A DNA stretch of 12,327 bases from an uncultured Verrucomicrobiota bacterium. GTDB taxonomy: Bacteria; Verrucomicrobiota; Verrucomicrobiia; Palsa-1439. The stretch covers positions 1-12,327 of the forward strand of contig CAIKBP010000144.1 of NCBI GenBank assembly GCA_903825695.1. Direction: 5' to 3'. Shown here in pieces: positions 7,289 through 12,327 of the stretch; the stretch's first letter is position 1, and the number at the start of each line of letters is the position of its first letter. The translations under genes and the position numbers were made by a program. Below the pieces are notes generated by a model. It searched no databases, was not told the DNA's origin, and worked only from the letters and a program-made list of their open reading frames with translations.

Positions 7289-7584
7289 CGAAACGTGATT
7301 TGGTAATTCGGATCAGCAACGATACGGGACAGATTCAGCAGGATGTCCTGGCGGTGGTACAGAAAACGCTCGATTACGTCACCGAAGCGCTGTTGAAGGG
7401 TGAAACAGTCGAACTGCGAAATTTCGGCGTGTTCGAGGTCAAAATGCGTAAACCGCGGGTCGGACGCAATCCAAACGACCCGGGCAAAGATGTGCAGATT
7501 CCAGCGCGTGCTGTCGTGAAATTCAAACCGGGCAAGGAGATGCGCGATCGGGTGCTCAAGCTGACGGAGAAAATGCCACTGTGA
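7285..7584 (+). CDS. HU/IHF-family DNA-bending protein
   Basis: This is a small histone-like protein of the bacterial HU/IHF family (99 aa), which binds the DNA minor groove as a dimer and bends DNA. It shows the N-terminal dimerising helices (residues 1-38), then 'VELRNFGVFEVKMRKPRVGR' (42-61). The arm 'GRNPNDPG' follows, with Pro63 at the position of the DNA-intercalating proline. 'ARAVVKFKPGKEMRDRV' forms the C-terminal part. The 'GRNP' and 'FKPGKEM' details look more IHF-like than HU-like, but a subunit type cannot be fixed. The first ATG (7285) overlaps the upstream gene stop by ATGA, and GGGGAG at 7271-7276 is a good ribosome site inside that gene. Confidence 0.92.
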   Translation: MTKRDLVIRISNDTGQIQQDVLAVVQKTLDYVTEALLKGETVELRNFGVFEVKMRKPRVGRNPNDPGKDVQIPARAVVKFKPGKEMRDRVLKLTEKMPL

Positions 7585-7586
7585 AC

Positions 7587-7600
7587 CCCGCAGCTGCGGG
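7587..7600. repeat. Perfect 14-bp palindrome after the IHF-like gene
   Basis: CCCGCAGCTGCGGG is fully self-complementary and sits 2 nt after the stop codon of the IHF-like gene. There is no T-run, and the loop-free palindrome would leave only a short stem as RNA, so it is poor as an intrinsic terminator. It might be a protein-binding site or chance. Confidence 0.35.
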
Positions 7601-7651
7601 ATCCTGGTGCCGCTGTGAGCTAGAGCCTGAGGACGTCGAGAGGGAATCAGA

Positions 7652-7684
7652 ATGACAACATGGCGAGTTGGGCGCGCTTTATGA
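7652..7684 (+). CDS. Possible 10-codon leader ORF overlapping hisS
   Basis: ATG at 7652 reads MTTWRVGRAL and stops at TGA 7682-7684. It has the best ribosome site of the area: AGAGGGA at 7639-7645, seven nt before the ATG. Its stop overlaps in ATGA with the ATG at 7681, which is in frame with HisRS and gives the family-like N-terminus MNSLPGFRDFYPE. This suggests that hisS may be translated by reinitiation after a short leader. The peptide has no run of His codons, so it is not a classical attenuator. It may equally be chance. Confidence 0.3.
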   Translation: MTTWRVGRAL

Positions 7685-8904
7685 ACTCTCTGCCAGGTTT
7701 CCGCGATTTCTATCCCGAAACCCTAGCCGTTCGCCGTTTCATCCTCGGCAAATGGCGGGAGACGGCCCGCCGCTACGGTTTCCGCGAGTACGATGGTCCG
7801 CCACTGGAACCGCTGGAGCTGTACACGCTGAAATCAGGCGAGGAAATTGTCGGCCAACTCTATAACTTCACCGACAAAGGCGACCGCGCCGTGGCGTTGC
7901 GGCCCGAAATGACGCCGACATTGGCACGCATGGTCGGCGCGCACCATCGCGACTATAAAAAACCAATCAAGTGGTTCGCCATCCCACAACTCTTCCGTTA
8001 CGAACGCCAGCAGCGTGGCCGGCTCCGTGAACACTTCCAATTCAATGCCGACATCATCGGCGAAACCGATGTCGCCGCCGATACCGAACTCATCGGGTTG
8101 GCCATCGACACGCTCCGCAGTTTCGGTCTCACCGAGAAGGATTTCGTCGTGCGCGTCTCGGACCGTCGGGCTTGGCAGCGATACCTGGCAACGCTAGACA
8201 TCGCCGAGGCGCAACAAGGCGTGGTGTTCCAGGCAATCGACAGGCTGGGGCGCGAACCATTGGAGAAGACACGTGAGAAGCTGGCTGCCGTTACATCGAA
8301 GGTGGAAGAGCTGCTGGCATTCGCCAACCAGAAAACCACAAAGGACGAGTTGAAGCAGGCGCTCGACAAGTTGGGTGGTCTCTCGGCGTTTTGCGACGTG
8401 GACTTCAAGATCGTCCGCGGATTGGCCTACTACCCAGGCATCGTTTGGGAAATCCACGACCGGAAAGGCGAACTCCGCGCCATCGCTGGTGGCGGTCGTT
8501 ACGATAACCTATTGAAACTTGTCAGCGGCGTGGACATGCCGGCGCTCGGTTTTGGCATGGGCGACGTGGTGTTGACGGAACTGCTGAAAGAACGCGGCCT
8601 GCTGCCAAAACCCGGCCGGGAACTCGATTGTTACGTCGTGATTGCCGATGAATCGTTGCGTGCGCCGGCCTTGAAGCTGATTCATGACTTGCGCGATGCG
8701 GGCGTGTCGATTGATTATTCGCTCACGCCGGAAAAGGTTGGGAAACAATTTCAGGCCGCCTCCGCATCCGGCGCTCCCTTCGCGCTGGTGGTTGGACCGG
8801 AGGAATGGGCGACGGGCGAGGTCAAGGTGAAGGACTTGGCAACTGGTGAAGAGAAGCGGTTGAAAGCGGAAGAAATGATCCACGGATTTCATGGATTACC
8901 CTGA
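7681..8904 (+). CDS. hisS: Histidine--tRNA ligase
   Basis: HisRS is a class II synthetase that charges tRNA-His in the cytoplasm. The protein has about 407 residues (414 from ATG 7660), close to the 400-430 usual. Order: 'LPGFRDFYPE', 'LRPEMTPTLARMV', motif 2 'FRYERQQRGRLREHFQFNAD', the HisRS-specific stretch 'VRGLAYYPGIVWE' (8413-8451), motif 3 'GGGRYDNLL ... ALGFGMGD', and a C-terminal anticodon-binding domain ('CYVVIADESLRAPALKLIHD' onward). Two starts compete. ATG 7660 adds MASWARF and has GAGAGGGA 14 nt away, which is too far. ATG 7681 matches relatives better but lacks its own site and overlaps a leader ORF, so I chose 7681 with reserve. Odd: a Pro in 'YYPG' where relatives commonly have Thr or Asn. 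HisZ, the HisRS-like regulator, is less likely because the motifs and anticodon domain are complete. Confidence 0.93.
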   Translation: MNSLPGFRDFYPETLAVRRFILGKWRETARRYGFREYDGPPLEPLELYTLKSGEEIVGQLYNFTDKGDRAVALRPEMTPTLARMVGAHHRDYKKPIKWFAIPQLFRYERQQRGRLREHFQFNADIIGETDVAADTELIGLAIDTLRSFGLTEKDFVVRVSDRRAWQRYLATLDIAEAQQGVVFQAIDRLGREPLEKTREKLAAVTSKVEELLAFANQKTTKDELKQALDKLGGLSAFCDVDFKIVRGLAYYPGIVWEIHDRKGELRAIAGGGRYDNLLKLVSGVDMPALGFGMGDVVLTELLKERGLLPKPGRELDCYVVIADESLRAPALKLIHDLRDAGVSIDYSLTPEKVGKQFQAASASGAPFALVVGPEEWATGEVKVKDLATGEEKRLKAEEMIHGFHGLP

Positions 8905-8940
8905 GTAGGGCGGGGAATCGCGAATACAATTCGCTCCTAC
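8905..8940. repeat. REP-like palindrome between hisS and aspS
   Basis: The minus-strand unit starts with GTAG (8940-8937), then AG and a stem GCGAAT/ATTCGC with loop TGT (8934-8920). The plus strand also begins with GTAG (8905-8908), so GTAGG and CCTAC frame the whole element, with an asymmetric internal bulge at 8910-8919. It starts directly after the hisS stop. It has the same foot and hairpin plan as the elements at 2748 and 3894 but a different stem sequence. The rest of the 68-nt gap before aspS shows nothing definite. Confidence 0.7.
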
Positions 8941-8972
8941 GGCAGCATAGAACGGTTGGAACAAGAGACTTT

Positions 8973-10760
8973 ATGAAGCGGACACATCATTGCGGTGAGT
9001 TGCGTGGGACGCACATCGGCCAGAAGGTAAGTCTATGCGGCTGGGTGCACGTGCGGCGCGACCACGGCGGCATCATCTTCATTGATTTGCGCGACCGGGA
9101 AGGCGTCACGCAGGTGGTGTTTGACCCGCAACACAACAAGGCGTCATGGGAACTGGCGCAATCGTTACGCAGCGAGTTTGTCATAGCGCTCGACGGCGCA
9201 GTGCGGAACCGGCCCGACGGCACGAAGAACCCCAAGCTGCCTACGGGTGAAATAGAAGTGCTGGTGCACACCCTGGAAATCCTTAACCCGAGCGACACGC
9301 CGCCATTCCAAATTGACGAATCTGGCGGTGCTCAAGCCGGTGAAGACCTGCGTCTGCAGTATCGCTACCTCGATTTGCGGCGACCGGCGATGGCGAAAAA
9401 CATGCGCCTCCGACACCAGGTCGCCAAGGCGGTACGGGATTATTTCGATGACCACGGGTTTCTTGAGATCGAGACACCTATTCTTTTCAAGAGCACGCCG
9501 GAAGGCGCGCGCGAGTATCTGGTGCCGTCGCGGGTGAACCCCGGTAAGTTTTACGCGCTGCCGCAGTCGCCGCAGCAGTTCAAGCAAATGCTGATGGTAG
9601 CGGGCATGGAACGTTATTTCCAACTTGCGAAATGTTTCCGCGACGAGGACCTGCGTTCGGATCGCCAGCCGGAATTCACGCAGATCGACGTGGAGATGAG
9701 TTTTCTCACCCGTGAAGACATGTACGCGCTGATCGAGGGCTTGCTCGCGCACGTGTGGCAGGTGGCGCGTGGCGAAAAACTTAAAACGCCATTCCCGCGG
9801 ATGCCATTCATCGAGGCGATGGAACGGTTCGGCAGCGACAAACCCGATACGCGGTTTGGCATTGAGCTGGTGGATCTCACCAAGGATTTCGCGCAAAGCA
9901 AGTTCAAGGTGTTCCGTGGCGCGGTGGATTCGGGCGGCGTGGTCAAGGCGATCAATGCCAAGGGTCTCGCCAGCGCGACGCAGGGGCAGATTGACGCACT
10001 GACCGAGACGGCTAAAAGTTTCGGCGCGAAAGGTCTGGCATTCATCAAAGCCGAAGGCGGCCAGTGGAAATCGCCGATTGTGAAGTTTTTCAGCGACGCG
10101 GAGAAGAAGACGCTTGCGGAAAAGTTGAAGATCGAGGAGGGCGACCTGATTCTGTTCGGGGCAGACAAACGCGAGATCGTTTGGGAAGTGCTTGGCCGAA
10201 TCCGGTTGGCCGTGGCAGACATGCTTAAGAAGGAAGGCAAACTGGATGTTCGCGACGACCAATGGAACTTTCTCTGGGTTGTTGATTTCCCGCTTATTAC
10301 GTTCGATCAGGAGGCAAACCACTATGTCGCATCGCATCATCCGTTCACCGCCCCGGTGGCGGAAGACATCCCGCTGCTCGACACCGAGCCGACAAAGGTG
10401 CGCGGCCAGCACTACGACATCGTGCTCAATGGAGTGGAGCTTGGCGGCGGCTCGATTCGTATTCACCAACCGGACCTGCAAAAGAAAGTGTTCGAGCAAG
10501 TGCTGAAGATTCCGCCCGACATCGCGGAATCGCGGTTCGGCTACATGCTTCAAGCATTCCGGTACGGCGCGCCGCCGCACGGCGGCATTGCGCTCGGGTT
10601 TGACCGTCTCGTGGCGATTCTATGCGGCGCTGGCAACATCCGTGACGTGATAGCGTTCCCGAAGACGGCCAAAGCAGTGGACTTGATGACCAACTCACCA
10701 AGCGAAGTCGAACCGAAACAACTCCGCGACCTCCATATCAAGGTGGAAGCAGAGAGTTAG
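8973..10760 (+). CDS. aspS: Aspartate--tRNA ligase, bacterial type (possibly non-discriminating)
   Basis: AspRS is a class IIb synthetase that charges tRNA-Asp in the cytoplasm. At 595 aa it has the bacterial length that includes the GAD insertion. The N-terminal OB anticodon-binding domain (about 1-110) contains 'GWVHVRRDHGGIIFIDLRDR'. The catalytic core has motif 2 'FRDEDLRSDRQPEFTQID' from Phe222, the GAD domain spans roughly 290-410, and motif 3 is 'GIALGFDRLVAIL' with Arg545. His31 and Gly83 ('RPDGT') correspond, as I recall, to positions that mark relaxed, non-discriminating AspRS in Pseudomonas aeruginosa (His31, and a Gly near 81-83). Such enzymes also make Asp-tRNA-Asn for amidation by GatCAB. 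That specificity is inference. The start ATG 8973 matches the family N-terminus (MKRTHHCGELRG). The ribosome site is weak (AAGAG). The gene ends 54 nt before a convergent gene. Confidence 0.96.
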   Translation: MKRTHHCGELRGTHIGQKVSLCGWVHVRRDHGGIIFIDLRDREGVTQVVFDPQHNKASWELAQSLRSEFVIALDGAVRNRPDGTKNPKLPTGEIEVLVHTLEILNPSDTPPFQIDESGGAQAGEDLRLQYRYLDLRRPAMAKNMRLRHQVAKAVRDYFDDHGFLEIETPILFKSTPEGAREYLVPSRVNPGKFYALPQSPQQFKQMLMVAGMERYFQLAKCFRDEDLRSDRQPEFTQIDVEMSFLTREDMYALIEGLLAHVWQVARGEKLKTPFPRMPFIEAMERFGSDKPDTRFGIELVDLTKDFAQSKFKVFRGAVDSGGVVKAINAKGLASATQGQIDALTETAKSFGAKGLAFIKAEGGQWKSPIVKFFSDAEKKTLAEKLKIEEGDLILFGADKREIVWEVLGRIRLAVADMLKKEGKLDVRDDQWNFLWVVDFPLITFDQEANHYVASHHPFTAPVAEDIPLLDTEPTKVRGQHYDIVLNGVELGGGSIRIHQPDLQKKVFEQVLKIPPDIAESRFGYMLQAFRYGAPPHGGIALGFDRLVAILCGAGNIRDVIAFPKTAKAVDLMTNSPSEVEPKQLRDLHIKVEAES

Positions 10761-10814
10761 CGGCAACGGCCGCACCTCTCACAGAGTTCAGTTCCGAGAC
10801 GTTGTTCGGGTATC

Positions 10815-11339
10815 TCATTTCCTGAGCAACATGAGATCAAACAGATCGGTGCCAGCCGCCGCCTTGACGACTGTGCGATTCTCGATCATTTCCGAAAGAA
10901 CGTCTTTCAGACGGTGGATGGTGATTCCAGCTTGTCTCAGGAGATCAAGTTCCTCCTCGTGCTTGACAATCCCAACCACGAGTTCCTTTGTCCAAGAACC
11001 CGGACATAGAGAATTCTTCATCTCGACCTTGCGGGGCAGGTTAAACTTAGCCTCGATCCATTCATGCACGCCTTGCGTGAGTTGTCCCACATCCCTTTTC
11101 TTCGCGTTGTGAGCACCGATGCCAGTTTCTTTCCGGATGGCCGCAGGCACCTTTGTGATGTAGGAGATCGGGTTGATGGAAACCTGGACCTCGATATGCC
11201 GGCATTCGTGCTTTCCATCGGGAAGCGGACGGATCGCCAAGATGTCGATTTCATCCACTCCGACTTTGATTCCCCGAATGGTGAAATAACCATTCCGGTT
11301 AAGCCACTCCTCTACAACTTCCTCACCGAGAAGGGACAT
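10815..11339 (-). CDS. Hypothetical protein with PD-(D/E)XK nuclease-like signature (E-x-Q variant)
   Basis: The 174-residue soluble protein has no named family that I recognise. Its N-terminal 55 residues follow the PD-(D/E)XK core plan: a first helix 'GEEVVEEWLNRNGY' (Glu6/Glu10), strand 'VGVDEIDILAI' with Asp32, then strand 'RHIEVQVSI' with Glu50-x-Gln52. This recalls UPF0102/YraN-type and restriction-like nucleases, except that Lys is replaced by Gln, a variant known in enzymes such as BglII. The remainder is charged and mostly helical, with 'WTKELVVGIVKHEEELDLLR' and 'LFDLMLLRK' at the end. ATG 11339 has an excellent ribosome site (AGGAGA, 11349-11344). It is the only complete minus-strand gene in the window, convergent with aspS and divergent from miaA. 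The leader is AT-richer than its surroundings (about 45% GC over 11341-11460), which may hint at acquisition. Function and substrate are unknown. Confidence 0.7.
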   Translation of the reverse strand: MSLLGEEVVEEWLNRNGYFTIRGIKVGVDEIDILAIRPLPDGKHECRHIEVQVSINPISYITKVPAAIRKETGIGAHNAKKRDVGQLTQGVHEWIEAKFNLPRKVEMKNSLCPGSWTKELVVGIVKHEEELDLLRQAGITIHRLKDVLSEMIENRTVVKAAAGTDLFDLMLLRK

Positions 11340-11429
11340 GGTCTCTCCTATTCATACTGCCCGAACATAGTTAACGAGACAAAGTCCTTAGCAAAAGACA
11401 AACCGCCGAACTGTCTCTATTTATGGTTT

Positions 11430-11458
11430 AGGCTAGACACGTGTTGCGTGAGTGTCAA
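11430..11458 (-). promoter_or_regulatory. Candidate promoter for the nuclease-like gene
   Basis: On the minus strand a perfect TTGACA (11458-11453) is followed by 17 nt and TAGCCT (11435-11430), which is weak as a -10. The leader to the ATG would be about 85 nt. An inverted repeat GACAC/GTGTC (11436-11440 and 11452-11456) lies over the -35 and spacer and could be an operator. This was judged by eye. Confidence 0.35.
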
Positions 11459-11521
11459 GCTGGTTAGCAGAGTGTTAGGTTGGGAATTGCGTTTGCGAGA
11501 CGCGATGTTTATCGTGACCAC

Positions 11522-12327
11522 GTGCAGACAATCTTCCTAGTCGGCCCGACAGCGGTGGGCAAGAGCGCGGTAGCGCTTGAGTTGGCGCGGAAACTTGATG
11601 GAGGCCTGTCCGCCGAAGCCTTGGCGAAGGCGGAAATTGTATCGGCAGATTCGATGCAGGTATATCGCGGCATGGACATCGGCACGGCCAAACCTACTCC
11701 AGCCGAACGCGCTGCAATGCCCCATCACCTGATCGACGTGTGTGAGATCAGCGAGCCGTTCGATGTGAAGCGGTTTGTCGATCTCGCGACCAAAACCATT
11801 GCGGACATCCAAGCACGCGGGAAAACAGCGCTTGTAGTTGGTGGCACGGGGTTGTACGTCCGCGCACTGCGGCGCGGATTGTTCGAGGGACCGTCACGCG
11901 ACGCGAAGTTGCGGGCGGAACTGGAGCGGAAGTCGGCCCCAGAATTGTTTGTGGAATTGCAGCGTGTTGATCCGCGCACAGCGGCAAAGATTGACCGGCA
12001 TAATCTGCGTCGGCTGGTACGCGCGCTGGAGGTTTTTTATGCGACCGGTAAACCGATCGCAGAACTGCAGACGCAATGGGCTGGTGAAGACAAAAGACAG
12101 GAAACAGCGGTGTTCTGTCTGAGCCGCCAGCGCGACGACCTGTACGAGCGAATCGGGCGACGGATCGACAGGCAAATCACAGCGGGGTGGGTTGACGAGG
12201 TGCGCGCGCTGCTCGCGCGCGGTTTGGAGCAGAACCCGATGGCGATGCAAGCGGCGGGTTACCGCGAGTTGGCAGCCCATCTGCGCGGCGAGTTGTCGCT
12301 GGTGGAGGCGGTGAAGCATATCAAGAC
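11522..12327 (+). CDS. miaA: tRNA dimethylallyltransferase (isopentenyltransferase), 5' part (runs off right edge)
   Basis: MiaA transfers a dimethylallyl group to A37 of tRNAs that read U-starting codons, making i6A, the substrate of MiaB. The first 268 codons are visible. The P-loop 'GPTAVGKS' is at residues 8-15. 'SADSMQVYRGMDIGTAKP' follows, with Asp43 as the catalytic Asp, then 'VVGGTGLYVRAL', 'HNLRRLVRALEVF..TGKP', 'AGWVDEV' and 'AGYREL' near the edge. From Lys14 to Asp43 there are 29 residues, whereas E. coli MiaA has 19. The 10 extra residues (28-37, GLSAEALAKA) come from a palindromic insert at 11603-11632. I chose GTG 11522, because the frame upstream has a TAG at 11465 and no ATG, and the family begins only a few residues before the P-loop. 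There is no clear ribosome site. A TTGCGT/TATCGT pair at 11487-11515 would place a transcript start near the GTG itself. Confidence 0.93.
   Translation, partial: MQTIFLVGPTAVGKSAVALELARKLDGGLSAEALAKAEIVSADSMQVYRGMDIGTAKPTPAERAAMPHHLIDVCEISEPFDVKRFVDLATKTIADIQARGKTALVVGGTGLYVRALRRGLFEGPSRDAKLRAELERKSAPELFVELQRVDPRTAAKIDRHNLRRLVRALEVFYATGKPIAELQTQWAGEDKRQETAVFCLSRQRDDLYERIGRRIDRQITAGWVDEVRALLARGLEQNPMAMQAAGYRELAAHLRGELSLVEAVKHIK
11603..11634. repeat. Palindromic insert translated inside miaA
   Basis: Positions 11609-11634 form an imperfect 26-nt palindrome: TCCGCC pairs with GGCGGA, and inner GCC pairs with GGC. An alternative small hairpin, GCCTT/AAGGC with loop GGCG, also exists. The extra segment relative to normal MiaA is 30 nt (11603-11632), in frame, coding GLSAEALAKA. 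From memory, closely similar CCGCCGAAGCC-type units recur widely in some environmental bacterial genomes, which I cannot confirm here. The stem differs from the GTAG/GTGG elements in this window. Confidence 0.65.

Noticed and set aside
9165..10580. 471-codon minus-strand open frame
   Set aside because: It is antisense to aspS, which is certain; long antisense frames are common opposite GC-rich genes with biased third positions.
10761..10814. Bidirectional terminator between aspS and the convergent gene
   Set aside because: Only a 4-bp stem (CCGA/TCGG) with no T-runs could be found.
11340..11521. tRNA or structured small RNA gene in the AT-richer gap
   Set aside because: No cloverleaf, T-loop consensus or other recognisable RNA motif was found; only weak repeats and promoter-like boxes.

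Overview
The window reads as ordinary bacterial chromosome of moderately high GC, dense with housekeeping and envelope genes. Protein style points to a Verrucomicrobiota or related PVC-group bacterium: an RNase R, a HisRS with an 'LRPEMTPTLARMV' stretch, an IHF-like HU protein, a GT9 heptosyltransferase-like enzyme (so probably an outer membrane), and many REP-like palindromes. That assignment is an inference from general resemblance, not from a search.

Layout, left to right. At 1-915 (minus strand) lies the N-terminal part of an RNase R gene that runs off the left edge. Divergent from it, at 950-2680, is a polytopic PMT/ArnT-like (GT39-type) glycosyltransferase broken by one in-frame TAA. 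Next come a paired REP-like palindrome (2748-2822), folE (GTP cyclohydrolase I), miaB (tRNA methylthiotransferase), and a small polytopic membrane protein that overlaps miaB by ATGA. A GT9 glycosyltransferase follows. A short unknown coiled-coil/single-TM protein then overlaps an IHF/HU-family gene by ATGA. After these are hisS (with a possible 10-codon leader ORF), another REP-like palindrome, and aspS. A small minus-strand protein with a PD-(D/E)XK-nuclease-like signature lies between aspS and the 5' part of miaA, which runs off the right edge. No stretch over 300 bases lacks a gene. I saw no rRNA, tRNA, CRISPR array or transposase gene.

How genes work together: MiaA (prenylation) and MiaB (methylthiolation) act in sequence on A37 of tRNAs, and HisRS and AspRS charge tRNAs, so translation and tRNA maturation dominate the window. 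The two glycosyltransferases suggest cell-surface polysaccharide or LPS work. FolE starts folate/pterin synthesis.

The most interesting signal is a set of REP-like elements. The hairpin units at 2748-2822, 3894-3960 and 8905-8940 all carry a GTAG or GTGG foot at the 5' end of the hairpin strand, as in REP elements moved by RAYT (REP-associated tyrosine) transposases. One inverted pair sits in frame inside miaB, in the linker between its two Fe-S domains, and accounts for much of roughly 40 extra residues. A different 30-nt palindromic segment sits in frame inside miaA, just before its catalytic Asp, and adds exactly 10 residues. Both enzymes of one tRNA-modification pathway thus appear to carry translated palindromic insertions, comparable in concept to Rickettsia palindromic elements.
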